Assembly (NCBI GenBank): GCA_030077755.1
Contig: JAQJZZ010000001.1
Location: 1,674,001 to 1,738,000 of the forward strand
DNA from: Filosporella fistucella
Lineage: Eukaryota > Ascomycota > Leotiomycetes > Helotiales
Direction: 5' to 3'
DNA: 64,000 bases
The notes under the pieces are model-generated. The model saw nothing but the letters and a program-made list of their open reading frames with translations. It had not been told where the DNA came from and did no database searches. A program made the translations under genes and the position numbers. Shown here in pieces: positions 33,419-45,985 of this stretch; positions within the stretch are counted from its first letter, which is position 1; each line of letters starts with the position of its first letter.

Positions 33419-36374
33419 CTACTCATATTTAACCCAAATCTCCCCATCCAATCTCTGCCCAACTGAGATACTCAAACTCTTCTTCTGCGCATCATATTTC
33501 CAACCTCCCTGGGGACAAGTAACCCATACTCTCCTCCCCTTCTCTCCCTGCTTACTCCAGAACGCACCCTTAGGTTCGCTTTCCACTCCCAAGATCACTA
33601 CTTCATGTACCCAATTCTTCTCCTCTTGATACCCAAACTTGCCTTGAACCTTGAGTAATTTTCCCTCATACCCGAATTCAATCTCCGATGTCGATTTCTG
33701 AATGATTGAATCTCCATCATCGAGATATAGACTACCTGCTGCATGACCCGAAGCATCAGGAGCGACGAGGAGATTGAAAGGTTGAGCGCGGACTTCGTCA
33801 GTTGTATATGCAGAGCTATTTCGAATGGGCATCACGACGCCTGATTTGATATGGAGTGGGATATCCGTGAATGGGATATCTGTAAGATTGATCTTCGAGC
33901 CTGTGCCTTGGATTTTCTCGTACGTATAGAAATCGTAGAAGAGGTCGTTAGGGAGATAGATTTCAGTCCATGTAGCGTTTTCTTCTGTGACGGGTGATAC
34001 GAGTAAAGAATCCCCGTATAAGAATTGCAGTTCGATGCCAAAGGTATTAACATCGCTCGGGTAGGCGAAGAATAAAGGCTGGAGAATAGGTGTGCCGCTT
34101 GTGTGTTGGGCGTGGAGAGCGGTGTATATATAATCCAATAACCTATATCTAACATCCATCGCTTTTCTCGCTGCTTCAGCAACAGTATCCCAGAGGAAAA
34201 ATTCTTGCGGATTCGAAGAATCACCATTATGATTCCTGTAAAAGGGGTTGAATGCTCCTAAGGCTGCCCACCGCGCACATAGCATCTCGGTTGTGTTTCC
34301 GCCGAATCCGCACACGTCGGAGCCGACCATAGGCATTTGGTAGATAGCTGCGAAATCTAACATGCCTTGGATGGAATTACGGTACAAAGCCCATGTTGAG
34401 AGATTGTCACCAAGCCATTTCCCAACTGCTTTTCCTGAGCCGGCGAAGGTGGAACGCGTAATGACTAGAGGACGACGATTTGGTCGGCGCGCTTCCATTG
34501 CGTTGCGACAGTAGGTGGACATCATTGCACCGTAGAGGTTGTGGACGTCGAGTTCGATGTGTCCGTCGTAGTGCACGATGTCAGTGTCGAGAGTGAAGTT
34601 TGAGACGCCGCCGTAGGTTTCGACTGTGTTGGCGTTGTCGATTTGGTAGGGTGGTTGGAGGAGGTTACGGTTAGGGTAGCCGATGAGCTGTTGTGATTGG
34701 CGTTGTTCGACCATTACTCTTGGACTAGAGAGTGATTTCTTGGATGGAGCGGCATTGCTTCTCTTCTCGTTGGGTGCTGCTGCTGGGGAGAGCCATGGTG
34801 GTGCGTAGGCTAGAGTATCAGGTGGATAAGGCGAATTTGGATCTGGTTGGAATGCTTGTGGGAAACCTGGAATCTCACGAGGCGAGGATCGAAGTGCTGG
34901 ACGAGTTGGTGGGAACCCTCTATCTTCAGCGCTTGTTTGTGGGTCTTCACCAAAAAAGTTGAAATTTGCGGCTTCGTTCATATCGATCCAGAGGGCGTCG
35001 ATGTCAACTCCTGTGTCGGCATCGAAGAATTGGAGGAACTCATTATTCCAGAAATTAGCCGTGTCAGGATGGAACCAATCTGGGAATGCAGTGACACCTT
35101 GTTTTATTAGAATTGGGTTGTTGTGGAGGGGAAAGACATACCTGGCCAGACAACGCCTTGATAAATGGAACCATTCTTCTGTAAAAGGACACCCTGATCG
35201 CGACCTCGAATGAAGGTTTCATACGGAAGTCCATTCTCACGCTCAGTCTGATAAGCCATAGCAGGATCCACCATGACAATATACTTCTGACCATGCTCAT
35301 GCAAGTAATCAACATATTCCCTTACTCTCGCAATTGGGAAACGGTCAGGATCAGTGGTCATAATGTATCGCTCGTACATGTAATCGATATCAGTCCACAT
35401 TGTTTCGAGTGGGATACCAGCTGCAGAGTAATTGTACACAACCTCAGCAATGGAGTAGAAATCTCTATATCCATATCGACATTGATGAAATCCAAAACCC
35501 CAGTATGGCATCATAGCAGCTTTTCCAGTAACTTCGCTGTATTGTTGAGCGACATCAGTTGGGCTGGGTCCATCCATGAAGTAGAAATCAAGGATACCAG
35601 ACATCATGTTGTGCTCGAGAAATTGGCCTTCCGCTTCAGTATTGTTGATCTTGATATCCATTCCTGAGCTGGAAAGGAGAAACACGCCGTGAGTTCCCTT
35701 GTCACCTCGATGATCAAAGTAGATCGGGTGATTTCCGTAAAGGTTCTGTCCTGATGGAACACCATAGGAGTCACGGGACCACAACGTGCGAGTGTAGTCC
35801 GTAGTATTGAGTCTCAAGCTGTCGGTATGTTCACCGAGACCGTACAGATTGGGATTCTCAGGCAAAGAGGTACGGACACGAAGATATTGATCTTCGAAAA
35901 TGATTGGAGCGGCGGAAGTGTCGAACAAAACTTCGCCATTTGATTTTCTGGTGACAGAGAAACTGAATGGTGAAGTCTCATATTTGAATTCCAAAGCTGC
36001 ATCCCCAGAAGAGACGGAGCCATTGGAAGACGGAGTTGGAAAGACGCTGGTAGGTACTTGATAAGCAACCTTCGCAGCATCTTCTATCTTGACATGAAGT
36101 CGCGATTCTGAACTCGTTAGTAAGACTCAATATAAAATGGTGTCAACAAACCGGAATCATAATTGACAGTGAGTTTTAAATCCTGAATATCCGTTCCATA
36201 GACATTGCACGCAGCTCCTCCAAGCTTCAGATCCGCAGTCATTCCCGTCGCAGTCTCTGCAACCCCAGAAGCGATATATCCAGGACAACTCTCTCTCGTA
36301 GCCTGTCTGGGTGCAATAGCAACCCCAGAGACAGTACTTGCCAACGCAATTCCGGCAGCAAAACGAAACAACAT
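33419..36374 (-). CDS. secreted GH31 alpha-glucosidase
   Basis: Complement join(33419..35097, 35142..36107, 36152..36374), 955 aa, a normal length for fungal GH31 enzymes. The two introns are 44 nt each. A signal peptide ([19 protein letters not shown]) starts the protein. The GH31 core shows [15 protein letters not shown], the catalytic nucleophile Asp435 in LWIDMNEA, and the acid/base region [11 protein letters not shown] followed by [10 protein letters not shown]. The enzyme hydrolyses terminal alpha-1,4-glucosidic bonds of maltose and malto-oligosaccharides outside the cell. An insert rich in Pro/Ser after the nucleophile is usual for this group. The promoter side (36375-36900) holds several CreA-like SYGGRG sites, consistent with carbon repression. 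Confidence 0.93.
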
Positions 36375-37863
36375 GGTGGCGATACCGTTTCTGACCCGAG
36401 TATCTGGGAACAGACTTTTCTTATATAACCAGCAAATCCAAGTTCTTCAGATGAAGTAAGTACAAGACTTAACTAGGAAGTACTTCGGTGCTTTCATCCC
36501 AGCCAAGAGAATAAAAACTTGTTGATGACGATCAGGCACATAAATGGTGTGTGGCGGGGTATCCTCGCTCGTCTCCAAATCCCCTCCTCTCCATCAAGAT
36601 ATTCCCACAAAATATGCATCTGCATATGCATATAAAGTAAGCCCTCCATTCCCACTTCCCAAAAAAACATTACTCGGCCAAATTCCAGTCACTTTTCTTC
36701 AAAGCGGGGCAAAACCCTAACTCCATCTCGTCAAGATCTACCCCTTGGCATGACGATATGCGGAGAAAGATATAATTGCCCCGTCGCCGGCCGTTGGGGA
36801 ATCAACATATCAGAAGGCGGGGAGCAGGAATTAGAGTATGTGAGCGAGCCGCAGTGTGGGGATGATGTGCAAGATTTTGGAGGAACGCGAGGGGGCGGGT
36901 GAGGTATGGTGTTTTGGGGCCTTGGCGGTTGAATAATAGAGATGAGAAAACGGTCTTGGCTCGGCTTAATTTTCGCAGGAATCTTGTTGGAGTTTTGATG
37001 GGACCTACCAGATTTGGTGGCGGGACTATAATACAGGTTTCGGGGGCTTGAGCTTTCTTACTTAAGATGTGCTTGTGTGAGGTGAAAACTTGTAATTGAG
37101 TCGCTGCTCGCCCTGGTTAAGACTCGTGAGCTCAGTGGCTTGATGAGGGAGGTCATGTGACCGTATCTCAATTCCGACATAAATGCCAATCCTCCAATGT
37201 AATCATGCAATAAAGTGCTGCAGCTTTAACAGTGACGCTCCGCTGGCCCTCCGGGGGCCACTGCCGTGGAGGCCGAGAAGCTGTTACAGTGTTCTAAGAA
37301 GAAACTTTAAGAGTATTCGTTAGAAGAAAGACCCCTTAGGACCCCGCTGCACCGTAGATGAGGAGCAAGAATTGATCTTGGAAGAACTTGAATATCAAGG
37401 AGCAAAGATTCGCTCGCATAAGGAAGCATAGAACTCTTCGTATTTCAAGGATATAATTATTACGAAAAACAACCTGACGAGCGAAAGGTATATGATAAAG
37501 ACAAGCGGCAAAATATATGATCGTTGCAACACAATTATCTTCATCTGGTCGAGCCACTCCAACTTCTTCTGTTTCAGGGATACCGTTTCCTCCCTCTTGG
37601 TACCACTCTCTGGAATACTGGAATGACTCAAGTAAAATCATATATGTTTAGGAATACCATCCACGATATCACGCGGTTAATAAGATACAAGGCTTTCATT
37701 TCGTATTATAAATAAGTCTAATCATCCCAAAGCCCTCTCATTACACTGTCAAATAATCAAACATAAAGCATCGATGAATCTTCTTCTGGGGGTACCAGAA
37801 AATGTGTTCAAAGCCCTATTATTTCCTCCTTATATCACAAATGCCCCCTCCTTTATAGAACCT
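36375..37863. other. intergenic, promoter side of the alpha-glucosidase
   Basis: No supported gene. The first 500 bases serve as the promoter of the minus-strand alpha-glucosidase. Minus-strand frames at 37336-37641 are unrecognised. Confidence 0.5.
36554..36861. promoter_or_regulatory. cluster of CreA-like SYGGRG sites
   Basis: GCGGGG occurs at 36554-36559, 36704-36709 and 36817-36822, and GTGGGG at 36856-36861, all within 500 bases upstream of the alpha-glucosidase start. CreA/Mig1 repressors bind SYGGRG. Such short sites occur often by chance, so the assignment rests on their clustering and on the gene's function. Confidence 0.35.
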
Positions 37864-40276
37864 CTATCCCTCAGAGCCACCCACCGAGATATGTGCTTCC
37901 GGTATTGTCCAATCTATCCCTCTATCCCTCCCCTCCCTCACACCACTCACAACCATCCCCTCCGCCCCATCCAAAACTCTTACCCTCAACCCTCCCCCCG
38001 CTTCTCTGATTTCCACCCCTTTAAAAACTCCCTCTCTAACGCCAAGCGCAATCATACTTCCCACCGCCTGCACCCTCGTTCCTCTTACCCTACTTCGCCT
38101 GGTGTATAGACCTGTAACAGAGAGGAAGATGAGGGTAGAGAATAAAAGGAGAAAAAGAGGTGTGAGAAAGGTGTAGGTTATTGTTATAAGGGGGCGGGGT
38201 GCGCGTGCAGCGCCTGCGACAGTTGCCGTGAAGGGGAGGCTAAGAATTATTAGTTTCTCTCCCCATTTATATGAATGCGCTTATATGTATAAAATATGAA
38301 TATGGAAGCAAGAAGAGAAAATAGAACAGAAGAAATAATAGCAACCCAGAGGAATGAAACACGCAGAGTAAGCGTAGAAAGAGCATACATACCTATCTCC
38401 AACCCCCACCCCAAGTCCCCTCATCATCCCTTCAATACCTTTAAACTTCTCTTCTTCACTTTTAATTTTCTCCCCCGTAAAGAGTATATTTTGCACTGCT
38501 TCAGCTGCATCACTAGAATATCCTCCTTCTAAGCCAGGAGAATAGAACCCTGTGAAACTGCGGCCGAGATAAGCTGACAGCGCTAGATGTGCGGAGACGG
38601 AGATGGTGTAGGTATCTGAGGAGTTGTGGGTTGGTGTGAGGGTGAAGGTTTGGGTTGTTGTTGTCGTTGCGTTGGTGGAGTTGGAGGAAGAAAGAGGAAG
38701 GGATGAAACCTCTGGGTTGATGGTGCTGGTAACAAAAGAGGGGATAGAGTCGACAACGGAAGTATTGAAAGAAATAAGACACCAATAGAATAATACTTCT
38801 ATAGCTGTATACCCTCCCGCTCCGTTATCGTAAATAATGAAATGATTGTTAATTCCCGTGGTATTGATATCTTTCTCTTCTCTAAACGCTAGAGAAGAGG
38901 ACATAATATTCCGCTCCCCTATCCCTTCACCAGCCGTGTTTTGGAGAGTGTCGTTTAAACTTGGTGTCGAGGTGAAAGAAGGATATGAAGGAGTAGTAAT
39001 ATTCAATACTTTCTCTCCTGTTTCTAGATATACGCCATTTGGGAGTGTTATATTAGCCGTAAGTCGTTTTCCGTTTTCATCTATGGTATCTGCTGGGAAG
39101 GAAGTAATGTTTATCAAGGAAGTGATATTTGCGATTTTGGAACAGATAGAAAGAGAGGTATATGGTGTAAATATACAATTCCCTGTTGGACAGAAAGGCG
39201 GAGAAGGGGAAACGGTAGTTGTTCCTGCGAAGAGCGCGTTTTTTGTAGCTTGTTGGAGGGGAAGTATTGGAACGCCTGTGGTTTGTTAGGTTCGCGATAC
39301 GAGTTTGATAACGATATGGGGTCTGAGAAGGGGAATGCATACCGATTGTTCCTTGGGTAGCTTCATAAGCATCAAATCTCATCACTCTCTTTACTTCTGC
39401 CCTCGGTCCTTTTGTTAATTCCACTTGTCCCATCGGATACGAAATAGCCTGCTGCGTAACACATTGCACCACCACCCCTAGTAACGAAATCAGTACCCCA
39501 AAACTAGGCCATACTCCTCTCCTTTTCCCTCTCAAATCCCATAGCAAGCTTAAACCACCGATAGGTCCTCTACTAGCTGCCTCGAAACTCTGAAAATGCT
39601 TTAATGGCTGTTCATTCATGAACCAGTCCCATTTCAGGCTGTTCATCGCTTCGCTTAGAGCGTATGCTAGACTTATTTCGAAGAATGTGGTGAAGATTGC
39701 TATGAAGGCGTTTAGAGATATGGGGTGAGGCCAGGAGGAGAGGGGAAGGTTGTTGTATTTGTGGAAGGTGAGGAGGATGATGAGGAGAGATGTGAGGCTA
39801 AGGAGACATAATGAGATTTCTCGGAGCCAGTATTTGGTTTTTAGATTTGAGAGGAGGGAGATTTTGGGTGTTGATTGGTGTGGTTGTCGCTTTAGGAGGT
39901 CTTCTTGGCTTGTAACGGGGTGGTGATTGCTTCGTGTTCTCTCTTGATTCGTAAATGGTGTATAGTTGTCACGTATGTCCTGTATAACCTCCTCTCGTCC
40001 TATGATTCCGGGCTCAAGAGCATCTTGGCTGCTTCTAAAATTCCGACTCTCGCTTTCCGCTGACATCGCAGACACTTCGTCCTCAGAAAATCTCCTCGGC
40101 GTCGAAGAAACATTCTCAATTTCCGGAAAAGGGAACCCTCTCAACACATCTACCGGGGAGATATTTTCTCGAAAATGCGATGATATCGTGACTGGCTTTC
40201 GGGGTATCGTATACGCTTCATTTTGAATGAGCGGTATCCTAGATATAGGTCGTGGATTTTGTTCTGTCATTTCCAT
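37864..40276 (-). CDS. DUF3176 membrane protein
   Basis: Complement join(37864..38239, 38393..39275, 39343..40276), 730 aa from the first ATG that precedes the conserved part (MEMTEQNPRPIS). A polar N-terminal region of about 145 residues is followed by two TM helices, the SLKWDWF motif, RGPIGGLSLLW and a third TM. These are the markers of DUF3176. After intron 1 the large non-cytosolic loop has the typical Cys motif CPTGNCIFTPYTSLSICS and several N-glycosylation sequons. The last exon adds a fourth TM (TYTFLTPLFLLLFSTLIFLS) and a basic tail. The family is abundant in filamentous ascomycetes and its function is unknown. Confidence 0.85.
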
Positions 40277-41122
40277 TTCTGCAGATGCATAAGATATTCG
40301 CAACACCAATTCGAAAAAGCGGAAACGTTTGGTGGCCACTGCGCAAAATCAAGTACTGAAAACCAAGACAAAAGAAATCAGAAAAAGAGAGAAGAGAGAG
40401 AAATCAGTAATCAGACAGAAGAGGGAATACATATACACCAAACTCTTAATCCTTCAGCCATCAGAACCAACTGTGATTCTGTTTCCGGGCAGACTGATCA
40501 GCACAGCCAAGGCACTTTCCTAGCTCATCCCATGGTACTGTAGGCTGTACCCGAAAGTGAGGCTCAGATCCAGGATTGACAGATTCGGATGAGATGCTCC
40601 AATGAGACGTGGATATCTTGTGAGACACGATGGGTGGCTGAGTAAATACCTAATATCACGTGATGTAGCTGAGAAGCCTGAGTGGGTGTATGATGGGTAT
40701 TTTTGGAGGGTGAATTGCTGACTATTGGAATTGAATGAGAGAGTGTTGTAAAGTTTGGTAGTAATGATAATTTAGCTTCTGTATGATATATTATCTGTTT
40801 TGGTAAGGTTGACATTTGGTGTTATGAAAATCAATGCTACTGTTACCATTTCCATTTCGCTCACGATCCTGACTAGACAGCAAGCCCTCTACTAAGTTTT
40901 GCACGGAGAGACTGTATGATTGGTTTGGAAATTCTATGGCTATCAATTGCAGTTCTCAAATACTTCTAAGGAAAATAAATTTGAGTGTAGAAGAATATAC
41001 TTTTTCGCGTCAACTTATTCTCTTCCGCCCATCACACATGAAATCGAAAACTACACCAACAAGAAATCAAGGGTATCCAACTCCAACAAATGAGACTCAA
41101 AAGTCTTCAAACCTCGCGCTTT
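40277..41122. other. intergenic
   Basis: Leader of the DUF3176 gene and a convergent/divergent spacer; no gene seen. Confidence 0.5.
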
Positions 41123-43216
41123 TTATACCAGATATATATCGTGCACATTTGTTCCAAACTTTCTTAGATTTTCAGCAGTGAATCTCGGATCACATGCTGT
41201 GATCAGGCCCGTATCCAAATTTTCAAACCACTGCTCTCTCAGTTTCCCATCTGGTCCGACCTCATTATCATGTTTCTCAATCGATCCAACATCTCCATAA
41301 AAGACTGTCCATCTACGTGGCAGACGTCCAGCACGAGGATCGTATTGGGTTGGAATACCCCTCCGACTTACAAATGTAAGTACAACTTGCCCTCTGAGGA
41401 ATTCTCGCCTCCAAGTCCACTCCAGTGGAAGTGGCCCCAAGATTCCCTCACCATCCATTATTCCAGCGACGTAACACTCCCCACCAACTGCATAATGATG
41501 TCTCTTGTTGGTAACCGGACGTAGCAAGATAGGATTGTAACACCCAAGTGCTACGTGGACAACATCCCCAGGTTGAGCTGATGCTGGACATAAACCTATG
41601 AAACCTTCCTCTGATGTAAAAAATGAGCGACCTGGCAAATTTACTTCCAGCCATTTCGCATAAATTCTCAGGTCTTCCGTTACAACTCCATCGGCCACAA
41701 GAGTTTGATACGCCTCACGCATCGCTTTTCTTGTAAATAATTCTGGCTGCTCGACCAAGCAACTTCGATTGGTAGTGCATCCTTCGACTAGCAGACTGAC
41801 AAATGCATCAAGTAAAGATTCCCCCGTCATGTATCTGCGCTTAGATGCCTGAGGTGGTTCCCATGAATGGCAGATAGCAAGAATTTCCACTAAACTTGCC
41901 TCAAGTGGTACCGCAAAAGCGACATATTTAATTTTGCATTGATGTTTTGATTGAAGTCTGAGCACACCATCCTCTGGGTAATAAATCGACTCATTTGCCG
42001 AAAGGCCCGACGCGATTCCACGTAAGAGCTTATGTAGAGGATTAGGGGTTGAAATATCCGGGACCCAGGATGGTAGCTTAAAATTGGATTTGGCTTGAAC
42101 TTCAAAATCGCAAATAGATAGAATGTCCAGTTTGTTCGTACATTGGATAGTTGCCAAAGTTGCTTCGGTATATACCTTTGGCACCGGCTTCGTGTAACTA
42201 GGAAATGTTCTTGACGCCTCATTCGGGTCCATCATGCTCAAAATGGAGTATATCCGATCGCGAGGATCAAAACACTCAAGTTGTTTGGTTAGGACCAGCA
42301 ACGAAGTCAATGCAAAAGACTGATCATCCATTCTCCAACGCTCATTCCGCATCAGTGAGTAGTCCATGATGGGTTGAATGACACTCAGAACCTTCTTGTT
42401 GAGAACAGAAATCAGAGTTGGTGATGGAAAATTGTTTTCTTGTTCTCGTAGCCATGAGAATGCTGCTTGGAAAAGAGTCCAAGATATGCTGTAAGTTCCC
42501 ATCACCATTATTGCATCGGACGATCTTCCAATTTCTTGGAAAACCCAAAGTCGACCGAACCAAGGAGATGTCAACAATGTCCGAATAGCAATCCAGTCCC
42601 GAACCCTAGCACGGGCAGATCTAGGATGGCTCTCCAGATACTTTGGTTCACCTCCTGGTAACAAATCAAAATGAGGCCCGAGATCATCGTGTGAGACAGT
42701 AACCCCTTCCCCCAAGGCTTTGAGTGTCTCAAAAGCGAGATCTGTATCAGGACCTCCTTCTCCAAGCCACACCACGACTCGCTGCGCTTGGCTATAAATC
42801 GTACCCATCTTCCCAACCTCTTTTGCTCTCTCAGTCGGATCATCTTGGTTGATACATATAGCGTCTATCCACAATATCCTCGGCTTATGAGGCAGTGTGA
42901 GGTGTGACAAGGCTATGGACAGATTTTTCGAAATTCCAAGTGTTTTCCTGGAGTCTTGGTATGACAATCTTGCAAATTCCCTCTCGAATGTCCGATGTTC
43001 AATCCGAGAAGGTCGAATACACACCTCATGTGTTCTATGGGAGGCACCCCAGACGTATGAGAGGGCTTCGTATTGAGGCTTCGAGGCTGGCTCTGCGTGA
43101 AATATTTCAATCTCCACCTCTCGACCGGATCTTGCTGGAAAAAGTCTGACGAGGCGGAGTTCATTTCGACCAGGTCGCAGCGGTCTGTATATATACTCTT
43201 TACCAAGCGATGGCAT
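41123..43216 (-). CDS. HET domain protein (heterokaryon incompatibility)
   Basis: Single exon, 697 aa. The HET domain spans about residues 45-200 and has its three blocks: YEALSYVWG (49-57), ILWIDAICINQDD, and a third block around MGTIYSQAQRVVVWLGEG. The remainder is typical of long HET proteins, with a C-terminal domain that has no NACHT, WD or ankyrin repeats. HET proteins trigger cell death after non-self recognition in filamentous fungi, but most family members have unknown partners. The intact frame argues for a working gene. Confidence 0.93.
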   Translation of the reverse strand: MPSLGKEYIYRPLRPGRNELRLVRLFPARSGREVEIEIFHAEPASKPQYEALSYVWGASHRTHEVCIRPSRIEHRTFEREFARLSYQDSRKTLGISKNLSIALSHLTLPHKPRILWIDAICINQDDPTERAKEVGKMGTIYSQAQRVVVWLGEGGPDTDLAFETLKALGEGVTVSHDDLGPHFDLLPGGEPKYLESHPRSARARVRDWIAIRTLLTSPWFGRLWVFQEIGRSSDAIMVMGTYSISWTLFQAAFSWLREQENNFPSPTLISVLNKKVLSVIQPIMDYSLMRNERWRMDDQSFALTSLLVLTKQLECFDPRDRIYSILSMMDPNEASRTFPSYTKPVPKVYTEATLATIQCTNKLDILSICDFEVQAKSNFKLPSWVPDISTPNPLHKLLRGIASGLSANESIYYPEDGVLRLQSKHQCKIKYVAFAVPLEASLVEILAICHSWEPPQASKRRYMTGESLLDAFVSLLVEGCTTNRSCLVEQPELFTRKAMREAYQTLVADGVVTEDLRIYAKWLEVNLPGRSFFTSEEGFIGLCPASAQPGDVVHVALGCYNPILLRPVTNKRHHYAVGGECYVAGIMDGEGILGPLPLEWTWRREFLRGQVVLTFVSRRGIPTQYDPRAGRLPRRWTVFYGDVGSIEKHDNEVGPDGKLREQWFENLDTGLITACDPRFTAENLRKFGTNVHDIYLV

Positions 43217-44728
43217 TCTGTCTTGGTTGTGAGGTCAACTTTTAACTGACTTTTCACGCTTCCAGTAGGGCTATAATCGACACTGTCATGACTGTGTGGG
43301 ACAAGCTTAGGGTCGCAAATAAAGTCGTAGAAAATTTCCAGTAGATATTTTATTGAAGATACTTGTCTTTCAACGGGTGAAGAATGCCTGAGGTGAGGTT
43401 GTAATTCGAACGAGGCTGTGTGAGGGAGGCGCAACACAGCCGCTTCACGTGATATGCAAGTCGGTGTCTGTTTTCACTCAGCTGAGACAAGCTAGCGAAT
43501 ACTATCTGAAAATAACAGCAAGCGCTTATTTCTTCTACATGAGCTTTTAAACGAGGGCGCAATTGCTTTCATGAGCATTTTCAATGCACATAAGAATCGC
43601 TACTTGAATAATTTGGAAATTGCAAGAGTAAACCATGACAAGCTAGTCTTGTTCTTCTGGCTCAATTTCTGGATATCAGAATTTGGAATAGAGCCAAAAC
43701 TCAAAGGCAAGCCTTTATAGTCGTAGCATTCGGGTCCCCGATGTTGTTAAATGGAAAGAGCGGTTCCATTTTGATGCACCGAACCTGAACTTCCTACCAA
43801 AACTTCAGGGGCTGTGGAAGAATGAATGCAAAAAAAGGTTGGGGCCGAAGACATTTTCTACCATTGAGCATTAAATTCACTAGTAGTGCTGGTAGGATTT
43901 AAGTCGTTGTGGCTAACGCATATTATGATAACTGAATAGATTCAGAATTTCCTCTGCATCGATGTTGATTGTCCGTGATTCATATGCAGAAGTGAACTTC
44001 TAGGTTTCCGCAAGGTTAGGGAGTGATATCATTGAGATGATGAGGATGGTTGATTAATGGCAAGCTTGCTTTTGAAATATCATAGCCTCCTACTTTGAAT
44101 ATACAAAATTAATGCTCACCGCTAGATTCCGCGGAAAATGCAGGATTCGTGAAACATTTTTTGCTTCACAACAAATTTTAGTAATAATTCAAATTGCATG
44201 GCTGTAAATTCTATTCGCTCAACTTCGAAGCAAGGCAAATATGATAGTCGAACGATTTGAGTTTGAACGGGTGAATCGCTGCTGAAGAAGCTTCTTCCTC
44301 ATGTTTGATCCCTCTCTCCTTGTGTCTCGGTTGAATATGGTACTTTGAATACGGTCCATCCAATGGGTAATCCAGCATTTTTGCCTACAAGATGAACATT
44401 GAAAGATTCACTTTGGCAACCAAGCGGCAGGTTTTCTCAATGATTCAGATACGTATCCTAGAAGTATCATGATTCACACATGTAAAGGGATAAGATGATT
44501 AGTCCCTTGTTGGTCACAACGGAGAGAAAAGTATAAATAGCTTCTGCCAAATGTCTGGGTTTAATCTTCGTAACTTTTAACGACCTCACAAATCTCCAAC
44601 CTGTTCATTATAAAACTTGTTTCGCAACTCTCGGAAGCACCATTTGAGAGGAACAGCATACCCCTAAACCTGAATTTGCTTGAAGAATCATCGATTTTAG
44701 CAAAAATAGCAAACCGCTCAGTCTCAGG
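43217..44728. other. intergenic
   Basis: No gene supported. A TATA-like element sits at 44532-44539 before the MCKDY gene. Confidence 0.5.
44532..44539 (+). promoter_or_regulatory. TATA-like box before the MCKDY gene
   Basis: TATAAATA lies 190 bases before the ATG at 44729. It is a plausible core promoter by sequence and spacing only. Confidence 0.35.
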
Positions 44729-45985
44729 ATGTGTAAAGACTATACTGACAAGGCATCTTGTTTGTGGGCTTGCAAACGCCGTTTAAATAGGGTGGCATGC
44801 TACCGACAGAAGGGGATGTATAGTGAAGACTGCGACGAATCTGTGCCTTTGCACGAGCTACTTAAAAAGGTCGATCGCCCACAGTTTTGCGAAGGTGGTA
44901 GAGGGCTCTCATATTGGAACGGTGTCCCAGGCGCAAAGGACGTTCAGAAAAGACTTGAACTGACTGAGGAGATTACGGCTCTGGGCCCCGGGGAGATCAA
45001 CAGGGAGAAGGTAAAAAGATGTAAGGACAAAATCACAGAGCTTCCCAATTTCAAACCCCCAAGAAGAACAGAAGCAGGAATGCAGCATGAGGCCGAGCAC
45101 TTGGCTAGGCGGGGAAAGGCGACAGAGTCCAAGAAGGTCCTGGAAAAAATGGAGGACCAGAAAAGCGAATGGAAAAAGGAATCTGAAGGACGGGAGGCAT
45201 TTGTAGGATTTGCAATGAAGCAGAGAAAAGACCCTTCTTACAAAGTTAAGAAGAGTCCAGACACAAAGACGAAGCGGAGGAGCTCTATATCCTCAAAGCT
45301 TGCATCTCTTTCGGTGATATCTACTTCACAAAGACCTAGCGGTAGTGAAGTTATGATGGCAACAAACCAGCAATTTTCACCACCTGTACCCGAAGGATTT
45401 AGCACAGATGTCCAAAGACCTCAAAGATCCCAGCGGGAAGAAGAGTACGAACCAGAGTGGGAAAGAATCAATAGAGAGGCTGCGCAAAGGGCAGGCCATG
45501 CAACCAATGCTCTTTCTTCCCATAAGGAAGATGAGGCTCTGAGATCTGATGCCGAACGGGCTTTGATGAATCTAATGCAGCATACAAGGGGACAGCCATG
45601 GTTAGCCAATAGTGTTGGACAGGAGCGAGATAGTGCCCATGATACTCAGATGCATGGAGGTCAACATAGAGTGCAGACATCTGGAGTACGTACACTAGCT
45701 AATACATCAAGTACACAAAACTCAAGTCACGGGAGTTCAAGTCATGGTCATGATGGTTCTTCGACTCATAGTCAAGGACAAATTAATCCCACCCCACAAG
45801 TGCCAGTGAGTCGAACGGCAGCACCGTTGCCAAATCCACAAGACAGCGGTGAACACCAATCCCAATCTAGCAGCACTCCCGCCCAAGGATCCACCCAAGG
45901 AGGATCAAGAAGCACACATGGAATCAACCGCGGTACTTCCAAAGAGAAGAAGAACTCTGGCAGTAAAGGTGGAGGTAGAAAATAG
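44729..45985 (+). CDS. hypothetical protein with an MCxxY Cys-containing N-terminus and a charged, disordered body
   Basis: Single exon, 418 aa. The N-terminus (MCKDYTDKASCLWACKRRLN, then VACYRQKGMY) has a Cys pattern that recurs in the small gene at 47139, so the two probably belong to one family. The middle is rich in Lys/Glu and probably helical. The C-terminal half is low-complexity Ser/His/Gln/Gly-rich and ends in a basic tail (KEKKNSGSKGGGRK). There is no signal peptide or TM. The N-terminal Cys cluster may bind a metal. No function is known to me. Confidence 0.7.
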   Translation: MCKDYTDKASCLWACKRRLNRVACYRQKGMYSEDCDESVPLHELLKKVDRPQFCEGGRGLSYWNGVPGAKDVQKRLELTEEITALGPGEINREKVKRCKDKITELPNFKPPRRTEAGMQHEAEHLARRGKATESKKVLEKMEDQKSEWKKESEGREAFVGFAMKQRKDPSYKVKKSPDTKTKRRSSISSKLASLSVISTSQRPSGSEVMMATNQQFSPPVPEGFSTDVQRPQRSQREEEYEPEWERINREAAQRAGHATNALSSHKEDEALRSDAERALMNLMQHTRGQPWLANSVGQERDSAHDTQMHGGQHRVQTSGVRTLANTSSTQNSSHGSSSHGHDGSSTHSQGQINPTPQVPVSRTAAPLPNPQDSGEHQSQSSSTPAQGSTQGGSRSTHGINRGTSKEKKNSGSKGGGRK